Part shown: positions 1-7,057 of the stretch, one piece after another
Layout of the letters: each line of letters begins with the position of its first letter
How positions within the stretch are numbered: position 1 is the first letter of the stretch
Source: an uncultured Oscillospiraceae bacterium
Lineage (GTDB): Bacteria > Bacillota > Clostridia > Oscillospirales > Acutalibacteraceae
NCBI GenBank assembly: GCA_900547275.1
Contig: URGA01000057.1
Coordinates: forward strand, 1-12,257
Direction: 5' to 3'
Length of the DNA stretch: 12,257 nt
Notes under the pieces: generated by a model
Told to the model about the DNA's origin: nothing
The model's database searches: none
What the model saw: only the letters and a program-made list of their open reading frames with translations
Position numbers and translations under genes: made by a program

Positions 1-60
1 TTGCGTCTGTTTTTAATGTGAATATTGTTTATTTTTGTCGATTTTATTTTTGCGTCATAA

Positions 61-100
61 TTTTGTAATTTTTTGTATCTTTGGTATTTATTTTGTAACC
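61..100 (+). repeat. Phased TTTTGTA decamer repeats, candidate operator
   Basis: The decamers TTTTGTAATT (61-70), TTTTGTATCT (71-80) and TTTTGTAACC (91-100) sit in exact 10-bp register, with a degenerate unit TTGGTATTTA at 81-90 between them. Read on the other strand the core is TTACAAAA. OmpR/PhoB-family regulators usually bind direct repeats spaced about one helical turn apart, and the second gene of the downstream run encodes such a regulator, so autoregulation is a reasonable inference. The last unit reaches into the promoter spacer. The region is very T-rich, so part of the similarity may be compositional. Confidence 0.35.
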
Positions 101-115
101 GATTTCTGTTATAAT
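87..115 (+). promoter_or_regulatory. SigA-type extended -10 promoter for the lipoprotein/two-component run
   Basis: A perfect TATAAT (110-115) is preceded by TG at 107-108, giving the extended -10 TGtTATAAT. The hexamer 17 nt upstream, TTTATT at 87-92, is a weak -35, which extended -10 promoters tolerate. Transcription would start near 122, leaving a leader of about 45 nt before the ATG at 166, which has AAAGGAG at 152-158. No coding region is visible in bases 1-165. Confidence 0.7.
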
Positions 116-165
116 ACTTTCTAATAAGTATCTATATATTTTAGTCGTATGAAAGGAGAGCGAAA

Positions 166-1482
166 ATGAAAATCGTTAAGATATTAATTCCGATTGTCTT
201 TATTGCTTTCCTGTTTTCCGGCTGTAAGGGCTTTACTCTCGAATCTTCTATTGACGACCTGATTTCTCCCGTTTCTCCTGCCGGAGACGACGCAGGCGTA
301 CAAAGCGCAATGGATGCTTACTGCAAGGGCGGCTACTCTGTTAAGATACCCGTCGCCGGAGAACATACCACATCATACATTTACTACGATTATGACGGCG
401 ACGGCCAGAACGAAGCTGTGGCTTTTTACGAGCCTAATGACGCTTTGGGCAAGATAGATATGGCTGTCCTTGAAAAGAATAAAAACGGCTCTTGGCATGT
501 TGTTGCTAATGCTCAGGGAGAGGGCTCAGACGTTTACAGCGTTGATTTCTGCGATGTAAACGGTGACGGACGATATGAATTCCTTGTTTCCTGGAACGTA
601 ATAAGCAATTCAACATCCCATCTGCTTTCTATTTACAAATATACCACTGACGAAGAACAGCAGACAAGCCTTGAGCAGATTTCGGATTCGATTCAGTACA
701 GCGCTTATATTCCCGTTGATATGTTGGGGGATAAGACGCCTGAACTTCTTGTCTTTACCGTTGACCAGCTTAAATCGATTTCCGCCAGCGCTACGCTTTA
801 TTCTTTTAGCGGAGATGAAAAATCTACTCTCGGCGAAACCAGGGTAGACGGCCATATTTCATCATACAAGAACCTGCAGGTTGGCAAGGCGGATGATAAT
901 ACGGCGGTATATGCAGACGCAGTGAAGTCTGACGGTGCTTCGATGGTGACGGAAGTTATTTATTGGTCGGATTATTACGATTCAATAATTTCACCTTTTT
1001 ACAGTTATTCAACAGGCCTGACCTCAGACACTACGCGTGACGCAATGGTCACAAGTTTTGATATTAACGATGACGGCAATGTTGAAATACCCACTGACGC
1101 GGATGTTAAGAAGATGCCGTCTGAAGTCAATGCGGTTGATTGGTGCGTATATGAAAGTTCGATACTTATCCATTCGTGTTATTCTCTTTCGGTAGTCCAT
1201 GATAAGTATCAGATACTAATTCCCGATAAATATTTTGATAAGATTTCAGTTTCCTATGACGAGAAAACAAAAAGCATGACCGTTTCTTCAAAAGAAGAGA
1301 AAAAAGAAGTGTTTACGGTAATGCCCGTTTTGAAATCACATTATGATTCAAAATCGAGTACATACGCCGATTATACGTCTCTTGTTTCAGATTCCGGCTA
1401 TGTTTATCTGGCAAAAACGGGCGACGCGTCCGATATTAAAATATCAACAGATACTCTGAAAGAAATGATTAAAACAATTTAG
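166..1482 (+). CDS. Secreted lipoprotein with FG-GAP/VCBS-like calcium-loop repeats
   Basis: This is a predicted lipoprotein of 438 residues. The N-terminus has a short basic stretch, a hydrophobic core and the lipobox LFSGC, with Cys20 as the lipidation site, so it should be anchored on the outer face of the membrane. The mature part carries acidic loops of the DxDGDGxxE type: DYDGDGQNE (75-83), DVNGDGRYE (130-138), a degenerate DMLGDKTPE (185-193) and DINDDGNVE (299-307). Such loops are typical of calcium-binding FG-GAP/VCBS blades, suggesting a beta-propeller-like fold. No enzyme motif was recognised. The ATG has a good SD (AAAGGAG, 152-158). The stop codon TAG lies within the SD of the response-regulator gene, so the two are co-transcribed. 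I infer, without direct evidence, that it may be an accessory sensor for, or a target of, the adjacent two-component system. The exact family is unknown to me. Confidence 0.85.
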   Translation: MKIVKILIPIVFIAFLFSGCKGFTLESSIDDLISPVSPAGDDAGVQSAMDAYCKGGYSVKIPVAGEHTTSYIYYDYDGDGQNEAVAFYEPNDALGKIDMAVLEKNKNGSWHVVANAQGEGSDVYSVDFCDVNGDGRYEFLVSWNVISNSTSHLLSIYKYTTDEEQQTSLEQISDSIQYSAYIPVDMLGDKTPELLVFTVDQLKSISASATLYSFSGDEKSTLGETRVDGHISSYKNLQVGKADDNTAVYADAVKSDGASMVTEVIYWSDYYDSIISPFYSYSTGLTSDTTRDAMVTSFDINDDGNVEIPTDADVKKMPSEVNAVDWCVYESSILIHSCYSLSVVHDKYQILIPDKYFDKISVSYDEKTKSMTVSSKEEKKEVFTVMPVLKSHYDSKSSTYADYTSLVSDSGYVYLAKTGDASDIKISTDTLKEMIKTI

Positions 1483-1491
1483 GAGGATACC

Positions 1492-2205
1492 ATGAAAAAG
1501 GTACTTGTTGCTGAAGACGAAGAATCGATTCGCGAGTTTATTGTTATAAATCTTACTCGCAGCGGATACACCGTTGAGCAGGCGGAGAACGGGGCTGTAG
1601 CCCTTGAAAAATTCTCCAAGGATGAAAACGGCTTTGACGTGGCTATCCTTGATATTATGATGCCTGAGGTTGACGGCTTTAACGTCTGCAAACAGCTCAG
1701 AGCAAAATCATCTGACCTCGGAATAATTATGCTCAGCGCAAAAACGCAGGAGATGGATAAGGTTACGGGATTGCTCTTCGGCGCTGATGACTATGTAACC
1801 AAGCCTTTCTCTCCAAGCGAACTGATGGCGAGAGTAGACGCTGTTTACCGCAGAGTTGAAATGACCCGCGGCTTCAGAAAGAACGATACAACAGGGGACA
1901 GCATTGTCCTTGACGAATTTGAGCTTAATCTCAGAAACAGAACACTCTCTAAAAACGGTGCGAATATTGAACTTACTCAGGTGGAATTCCAGATTATTGA
2001 GTATTTCTTTAAAAATCCCAATGCCGCTCTTACAAGAACCGATATTCTTAAAACGGTATGGGGCAATAATTATTTCGGCGACGAAAAGATTGTTGACGTA
2101 AATATTCGCCGCCTGAGAATGAAGATTGAAGATAATCCCTCCACCCCTGTACGTCTTATTACAATCTGGGGCTTGGGATATAAGTGGGTAACTGATAACC
2201 AGTAA
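1492..2205 (+). CDS. OmpR/PhoB-family response regulator transcription factor
   Basis: This 237-residue protein has the two standard domains. The receiver domain (about 1-120) shows the acidic pocket E8-D9, phosphoacceptor Asp54 in ILDIMMPEVDG, Ser82 in MLSAK and Lys104 in YVTKPF. The C-terminal winged helix (about 130-234) shows the recognition-helix region VDVNIRRLRMKIED and the wing IWGLGYKW typical of OmpR/PhoB DNA-binding domains. Phosphorylation by the kinase encoded next is expected to promote dimerisation and binding to direct-repeat operators. The SD AGGAGG (1481-1486) overlaps the stop codon of the lipoprotein gene, which couples the two. Sequence resembles the PhoB/PhoP/WalR/ResD group, but the regulated process cannot be deduced, so no gene symbol is given. 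All catalytic residues are present. Confidence 0.96.
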   Translation: MKKVLVAEDEESIREFIVINLTRSGYTVEQAENGAVALEKFSKDENGFDVAILDIMMPEVDGFNVCKQLRAKSSDLGIIMLSAKTQEMDKVTGLLFGADDYVTKPFSPSELMARVDAVYRRVEMTRGFRKNDTTGDSIVLDEFELNLRNRTLSKNGANIELTQVEFQIIEYFFKNPNAALTRTDILKTVWGNNYFGDEKIVDVNIRRLRMKIEDNPSTPVRLITIWGLGYKWVTDNQ

Positions 2206-2246
2206 AAGCAGTAATTATTGAGGAATATGCAAAGGCAACAGATCAA

Positions 2247-3806
2247 ATGAAAGAAAAACTGAAAGAAAAACTGCATATTACCAAAATTCAGGGCATTACA
2301 CAGCGTTGGCTGATAAATATTATCGGCGTAATTGCGCTGTTTTTTGTCATTGTTTTTCTCGTTTCGTCAGTAACTATTAAATCTTATTACTATAATTCAG
2401 TTGAAAGCATTCTTAATTCCGGTGCTTCAACCACCGCGATAAACTATTTTGCCGGACGTCTGGACGCCGGCAGTTCTCTTGAAGAATCAGCCGCAGATTT
2501 TATTGACAGTTTCAGTTACAAGGACAAAACCACCGTTTGGATAATAGACAACGACGGAAATGTTGTAACTTCTTCCAGCGGATTTGCAATCGGCAAGGTT
2601 GATATGCCAGATTACCGCGAAGCGCTGACAAATGAGACCGGCAGAAGCCGCTATGTAGGCAAAATCACTGACGGCGGCGAGAAAGTCATGGCTGTTACCA
2701 GAATAATTACCACTTCCAGCGGAGAGCCTGCGGGCGCCGTAAGGGTAATCAGTTCTCTTGAAATGATAGACCACCAGATTTCTACTATCATTCTGTTGAT
2801 ATTTATCGCATTGATGGTGATTTTTGCCGTTATTCTTTATTCCAATCTTTTCTTTATTCGTTCTATCCTTATTCCTATTCAGGAAGTCAACGAAACTACG
2901 AAGAAAATTTCCGAAGGCGACTATTCTGTTCGTATTGAAAAAAAATATAACGACGAAATAGGCGACCTTTGCGATTCTATCAATACCATGGCGGAGGAGA
3001 TATCCACCACGGATAAAATGAAAAATGACTTTATTTCAACTATTTCTCACGAACTGCGAACTCCTCTGACTTCAATTAAGGGTTGGGGTGAGACGCTGGC
3101 TTACGCTGAGAACGAATCGGCAGACGAAATTACTAGAAAAGGACTTCAGGTTATTGTCCGCGAAGCAGGCAGACTTGAAGGCTTTGTTGAGGAGCTTCTT
3201 GATTTCAGCCGTCTTCAGAGCGGCAGAATGAATCTTCGCCTTGCTCCCACAGATATTTTCGCCGAGCTTGACGAAACTGTATTTACTTTCCGCGAAAGAG
3301 CAATGCGAGAGGGAATAGAACTTAAATACAGTATCCCCGAACTTCCTGCTCCCGCAAATGCAGATGCCAATCGCTTAAAGCAGGTGTTTATGAATATTCT
3401 TGATAACGCCCTTAAATATTCAAGAGCTCCGTCAAAAATATTTGTTAAGGCTGAATTTGCCAAGAAAAACGGCAGTGACTATGTTAAAATTGCCGTTGCA
3501 GACCAGGGATGCGGTATTTCCAAGGAAAACCTGCCACATGTTAAGGAAAAATTCTATAAAGCAAATATGTCTGTAAGAGGTTCGGGTATCGGCCTTGCGG
3601 TTACTAACGAAATAGTTGAGCTCCACGGGGGCACTCTCGAAATAGACAGCGAAGAGGGAACAGGAACTCTTGTAACAATTTATCTCCCTATCAACAGCGC
3701 TCCCAGCAAGAAGGAGATAAAAAATCAGGTTGAAAATCAGGATACAAAGGAAATAGATGAAAGCATTGAACTGAGAGGAGCTTCAAATGCAGAAAAAAAC
3801 TCATAA
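2247..3806 (+). CDS. Membrane sensor histidine kinase (HAMP, HisKA, HATPase_c)
   Basis: This 519-residue kinase is the partner of the preceding regulator. Order of parts: transmembrane helix 1 (about 22-44), an extracytoplasmic sensor domain of about 130 residues with a PAS/Cache-like feel (IIDNDGNVVTSS at 99-110), transmembrane helix 2 (about 179-204), HAMP (about 201-253), HisKA with phosphoacceptor His268 in SHELRTPLTSIKGW, then the ATPase domain with N box (NILDNALKYS, Asn387), G1 (DQGCGIS), F box (EKFYK) and G2 (GSGIGL, 445-450). It resembles the PhoR/ResE/WalK class. After the ATPase domain comes a charged tail of about 35 residues whose coding sequence overlaps the next gene by 20 nt. 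The only SD-like sequence, AAAGG at 2231-2235, is 11 nt from the ATG, so initiation may be weak. No in-frame ATG, GTG or TTG with a better SD was found upstream. Confidence 0.95.
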   Translation: MKEKLKEKLHITKIQGITQRWLINIIGVIALFFVIVFLVSSVTIKSYYYNSVESILNSGASTTAINYFAGRLDAGSSLEESAADFIDSFSYKDKTTVWIIDNDGNVVTSSSGFAIGKVDMPDYREALTNETGRSRYVGKITDGGEKVMAVTRIITTSSGEPAGAVRVISSLEMIDHQISTIILLIFIALMVIFAVILYSNLFFIRSILIPIQEVNETTKKISEGDYSVRIEKKYNDEIGDLCDSINTMAEEISTTDKMKNDFISTISHELRTPLTSIKGWGETLAYAENESADEITRKGLQVIVREAGRLEGFVEELLDFSRLQSGRMNLRLAPTDIFAELDETVFTFRERAMREGIELKYSIPELPAPANADANRLKQVFMNILDNALKYSRAPSKIFVKAEFAKKNGSDYVKIAVADQGCGISKENLPHVKEKFYKANMSVRGSGIGLAVTNEIVELHGGTLEIDSEEGTGTLVTIYLPINSAPSKKEIKNQVENQDTKEIDESIELRGASNAEKNS

Positions 3807-4755
3807 AACTTCAGTAGGCGGACAGGCGCTGATTGAAGGTATCATGATGCAGGGCCCCAAAGGAATTGCCACCGCAGTGCGCAAACCCGATGGAGAGATA
3901 GATACGGCGCACCATGAATTTCATCACATACGTGAAAAAGTTAAATTTCTCGGCTGGCCGCTGATAAGAGGCGCTGTCGCGTTTTTTGAATCAATGATTT
4001 TGGGTTATAAAACTCTCATGTATTCCGCTGAGGTTTCCGGAATGGAAGAAATCGAAGAGGAAGAAATGAGCAAGTTTGAAAAATGGCTCACTGACAAGCT
4101 GGGCGACAAACTAATGAGCGTTATTACCGGCATTGCCTCAGTATTGGGAATTGCGCTGGCGTTCGTTATCTTTTTCTACCTGCCTGTGCTGTTTTTCAAT
4201 CTTCTTAATACTCATTTTGACGGCGCGCTTACAGCCGCTCAGGGCACAATTGAGGGCGTAATGAAAATAATTATTTTCGTTGTATATATCGCTCTTGTCA
4301 GCCAAATGAAAGATATAAAAAGAACTTTTATGTACCACGGAGCGGAGCATAAAACCATTGCTTGCTACGAAGCAGGTGATGAGCTTACTGTTGAAAATGT
4401 ACGCAAACACTGCCGTTTTCACCCGAGATGCGGTACTTCTTTCATATTTGTAATGCTGATTTTCAGTATTGTTTTTTATTCAATACTTGCAAAGGTGTTT
4501 CCGGTAATTGCAACCCAGCGAATTTGGTGGATGTTGCTTAAATTAGTGTTTTTGCCGTTTATTATGGGTCTTGGTTATGAGTTTATCCGCTATGCCGGCC
4601 GCCATGATAATCTGCTTGTAAAAATTTTAAGTGCTCCGGGACTTTGGATGCAGAGACTGACCACCCGCGAGCCTGACGATGAAATGATGGAAGTCGGTAT
4701 TGAAGCGCTTAAGGCTGTAATTACCGACAATCCGGAGGATGATGAAATCAAGTGA
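3787..4755 (+). CDS. yqhQ: YqhQ-like DUF1385 membrane protein
   Basis: This 322-residue protein belongs to the DUF1385/YqhQ family, recognised by GGQALIEGIMMQGP (11-24), YHGAEHKTIACYE (183-195) and FHPRCGTSF (211-219). The family is common in Firmicutes and its biochemical role is unknown to me. The conserved His, Glu and Cys residues look suitable for metal or catalytic function, but that is inference. Hydrophobic segments lie at about 112-140, 157-173, 217-240 and 247-265, separated by short loops, with an acidic stretch (EEIEEEEM) at about 87-94. The ATG has a strong SD (GAGAGGAG, 3773-3780) located inside the kinase gene, and the reading frames overlap by 20 nt. The gene ends in a GTGA overlap with prmC. 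YqhQ next to prmC is a familiar pairing in Clostridia; the link to a two-component system upstream is less expected. Confidence 0.92.
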   Translation: MQKKTHKTSVGGQALIEGIMMQGPKGIATAVRKPDGEIDTAHHEFHHIREKVKFLGWPLIRGAVAFFESMILGYKTLMYSAEVSGMEEIEEEEMSKFEKWLTDKLGDKLMSVITGIASVLGIALAFVIFFYLPVLFFNLLNTHFDGALTAAQGTIEGVMKIIIFVVYIALVSQMKDIKRTFMYHGAEHKTIACYEAGDELTVENVRKHCRFHPRCGTSFIFVMLIFSIVFYSILAKVFPVIATQRIWWMLLKLVFLPFIMGLGYEFIRYAGRHDNLLVKILSAPGLWMQRLTTREPDDEMMEVGIEALKAVITDNPEDDEIK

Positions 4756-5576
4756 CCTTAAAAGAAGCGTATAATTACGGCGTTTATTTTCTTTCCGCAA
4801 ACGGAGTTGACGAAGCGGAGTTTAAGTCTCTTTGTCTTGTGTGTCATTTAGACGGAATAAGCAATTCTGAGTATTCAGCACATAAAGACGATGATATAAT
4901 TATGAAGCGTTTTGCTGATTTGCTTTGGAGGGTAAAATCAGGTGAGCCTCTTCAGTACGTTATCGGAAAATGGGATTTTTATGAAAGCGAGTTTTATGTA
5001 GGCCCCGGAGTTCTTATTCCGAGACCTGAAACGGAAGAACTCGTTGAACTTGCTTTGGAAAGTATCGACAGTTCCGTTGAAACGGTTATTTATGATCTTT
5101 GCAGCGGCAGCGGATGTATCGGCATCAGCCTTGCTAAGAAACTTCCCAAAGCAAAGGTTCATCTGCTTGAAAAGTCGGAGGAAGCCTTCCAGTATCTCAA
5201 GAAGAACTGCCGCGGTGTTGAAAACGCTTTTCCTGTTCTTACCGATATCAGCAATGCTGACTTTGAAACGGAACAGCCTGATGTGATTATTTCAAATCCG
5301 CCGTATATTCCAACCTCTCAGCTGCCCGAACTACAGGCTGAAGTACAGAAAGAACCGTCAATGGCTCTTGACGGCGGCGAGGATGGTCTTGATTTTTATC
5401 GAATTATAAAGAACGTATGGTTACCGAGATTGGCTCCCTGCGGACGTATCTTTCTTGAAATAGGGGAAGATCAGGGAGAAAAAGTGCTTAAAATGTTCAG
5501 CGGCTGCGCTGAGACGTCACTGAAGAAAGACATTTACGGCAATGACCGTATGATTATTGTGTTAAAAACGTCATGA
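4752..5576 (+). CDS. prmC: Peptide chain release factor N5-glutamine methyltransferase PrmC
   Basis: PrmC uses S-adenosylmethionine to methylate the glutamine of the GGQ motif in class-1 release factors, raising termination efficiency. The 274-residue protein has the N-terminal helical domain (about 1-75, ending in PLQYVIGKWDFY) and a Rossmann methyltransferase domain with the SAM loop DLCSGSGCIGIS (115-126) and the diagnostic NPPY motif at 182-185. RPETEELVE (91-99) is also typical. The start is GTG, overlapping the YqhQ stop in the sequence GTGA. An in-frame TGA at 4743 rules out any longer version. GGAGG at 4734-4738 is 13 nt away, so reinitiation after YqhQ is likely. In many Clostridia prfA follows directly; here it does not appear in the window. 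Confidence 0.95.
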   Translation: MTLKEAYNYGVYFLSANGVDEAEFKSLCLVCHLDGISNSEYSAHKDDDIIMKRFADLLWRVKSGEPLQYVIGKWDFYESEFYVGPGVLIPRPETEELVELALESIDSSVETVIYDLCSGSGCIGISLAKKLPKAKVHLLEKSEEAFQYLKKNCRGVENAFPVLTDISNADFETEQPDVIISNPPYIPTSQLPELQAEVQKEPSMALDGGEDGLDFYRIIKNVWLPRLAPCGRIFLEIGEDQGEKVLKMFSGCAETSLKKDIYGNDRMIIVLKTS

Positions 5577-5589
5577 TATTTAATTTGTC

Positions 5590-5619
5590 TTGACTAATAT
5601 CAGTCTAAAATGTTATTCT
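5590..5619 (+). promoter_or_regulatory. SigA-type promoter for the M50-scpAB operon
   Basis: TTGACT (5590-5595) is followed after 18 nt by TATTCT (5614-5619), preceded by TG at 5611-5612 (extended -10, TGtTATTCT). Transcription would begin near 5626, leaving a leader of about 36 nt. It occupies most of the 85-nt gap after prmC. No terminator hairpin with a U-tract is visible in that gap, so readthrough from prmC is also possible. A small inverted repeat, GACT-N6-AGTC (5592-5605), spans the -35 element and could be an operator, but it is only 4 bp per arm. Confidence 0.7.
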
Positions 5620-5661
5620 ATTTAATGACGTTATTTACTAATAATTAAGGAATGATTCTCT

Positions 5662-6333
5662 ATGCTGTCCATCATATCCTATTTGAGAAACGGCGAGTAC
5701 CTTCTTGCCGTGATTTCAATATTATCAAGCTGTTTTGTTGTGTTTTGCTGTTTGCCTGTTCATGAACTGGCTCACGGCTATATTGCATATAAACTCGGCG
5801 ACGATACGGCTAAAAAGCAGGGCAGACTTACATTTAATCCGTTTGCCCATCTTAACCCTATCGGTACTATTATGATTTTCCTGTTCGGAATTGGTTACGC
5901 CCGTCCGGTTCCGGTTAATCCTAACCGTTTTAAAAATCCAAAAGGCGGTATGGCGCTTGTAGCAATTGCAGGTCCGTTGTCTAATCTTCTGATGGCATTT
6001 GTGTTCAATTTCGTATATATCGCACTTGCGGCAAATTTCAATATGACCGGTTTCATGGGCGCAGTAATGTATTTCTTTTACTTTGCGGCGTGGGTAAATA
6101 TTACTCTTGCAGTGTTTAATCTTTTTCCGATACCGCCCCTTGACGGCTCAAAAGTGCTTGCGGCATTGCTGCCTAACAGAATTTACAATAAATACATGAT
6201 GTATGAAAGATATATCATGATAGCGCTTTTCGTTTTACTGTTTACCGGCGTGCTTGATAAGCCGATCTCCATCGTTTCCGGCTTCTTTATGAGGCTGATA
6301 TCTTATCTGCCCGCTTTAATCTTTATGAGGTAA
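5662..6333 (+). CDS. Site-2 protease family (peptidase M50) intramembrane zinc metalloprotease
   Basis: This 223-residue protein is almost wholly hydrophobic. The zinc-binding motif HELAH (34-38) lies in the first hydrophobic region, and the third ligand is expected to be Asp161 in NLFPIPPLDG (153-162). GPLSNLLMAF (104-113) and RPVPVNP (81-87) are characteristic of the compact S2P subgroup that lacks a PDZ domain. Such proteases cleave substrates inside the membrane; the substrate here is unknown. Its length matches the small YwhC-like group. TAAGGA (5646-5651) provides the SD, 10 nt from the ATG. It is the first gene after its own promoter and is separated by a single nucleotide from scpA. 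Its consistent position before scpAB in clostridial genomes is my recollection, and any functional link to chromosome segregation is not established. Confidence 0.93.
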   Translation: MLSIISYLRNGEYLLAVISILSSCFVVFCCLPVHELAHGYIAYKLGDDTAKKQGRLTFNPFAHLNPIGTIMIFLFGIGYARPVPVNPNRFKNPKGGMALVAIAGPLSNLLMAFVFNFVYIALAANFNMTGFMGAVMYFFYFAAWVNITLAVFNLFPIPPLDGSKVLAALLPNRIYNKYMMYERYIMIALFVLLFTGVLDKPISIVSGFFMRLISYLPALIFMR

Positions 6334-6334
6334 T

Positions 6335-7057
6335 ATGGAACAACCCAGTTATAAGTTAGAAGTGTTTGAAGGTCCTATGGATCTTCTGCTTCATTTGATA
6401 TCAAAGCATAAACTGAATATCAATGATATTCCGATAGTTGAACTTGTAAACCAGTATCTTGACTATGTGCGCCAGATGCAGGAGCAGGATTTTGACGTTG
6501 CCGGAGAATTTCTTGAGATGGCGGCAAGATTGATTTATATCAAAACCGTGTCTCTTCTGCCTCGCCACGAAGAGGCGGAAACTCTTAAGAAAGAACTTAC
6601 CGGCGAACTTATCGAATACCGCGACTGCAAACTTATGGCGGAGAAATTAAGCGAGCATACTGACGGTTTCGGCAGGTTTGTACGAAAACCCCAGGAAGGA
6701 TATGTAAATTATGCCTATGAACGGTTTCACGAAGGCGAGGAACTGCTTCAGGCTTATATAAGCGCCGCAGGACGTGCTCAGCGCAAACTGCCGCCGCCTC
6801 TCGACAGCTTTAAGGTTATTGTTGCCCGTAAGTTTGTAAACGTTGCAACAAAGGTACAGACTGTAATGCGCAAACTTTGGAGCGGTAAAAAAGTACGCTT
6901 TTTAACTCTCTTTGACGGCGCACAGTCTAAGAGCGACATTGTCGCAACATTTCTTGCAGTTCTCGAACTTGCAAAAACAAAAAAAATAACGATCGACGGC
7001 GAGATAGATAATCCCGAGGTTCAGATCGTTAACGAGGTAAATGTAATTGAGCAATAA
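6335..7057 (+). CDS. scpA: Segregation and condensation protein A (kleisin)
   Basis: ScpA is the kleisin subunit of the bacterial SMC-ScpAB condensin. It bridges the SMC heads and recruits ScpB to organise and segregate the chromosome. The 240-residue sequence has the family-defining N-terminus FEGPMDLLLHLI (11-22), the helix LEMAARLIYIKTVSLLP (60-76) and a C-terminal winged-helix region (about 165-235) that would contact the SMC cap. Length is close to B. subtilis ScpA (about 250). The ATG follows the M50 stop codon by one nucleotide, and the SD GAGG (6327-6330) lies inside the M50 gene. The 3' end overlaps scpB by 11 nt, keeping the two subunits translationally linked. Confidence 0.97.
   Translation: MEQPSYKLEVFEGPMDLLLHLISKHKLNINDIPIVELVNQYLDYVRQMQEQDFDVAGEFLEMAARLIYIKTVSLLPRHEEAETLKKELTGELIEYRDCKLMAEKLSEHTDGFGRFVRKPQEGYVNYAYERFHEGEELLQAYISAAGRAQRKLPPPLDSFKVIVARKFVNVATKVQTVMRKLWSGKKVRFLTLFDGAQSKSDIVATFLAVLELAKTKKITIDGEIDNPEVQIVNEVNVIEQ

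Noticed and set aside
2487..2774. Antisense 95-codon open frame under the kinase sensor domain
   Set aside because: Shadow of a well-supported gene; no family resemblance or ribosome site.
5592..5605. GACT-N6-AGTC inverted repeat over the -35 element
   Set aside because: Only 4 bp per arm; expected often by chance, so mentioned with the promoter but not called as an operator.
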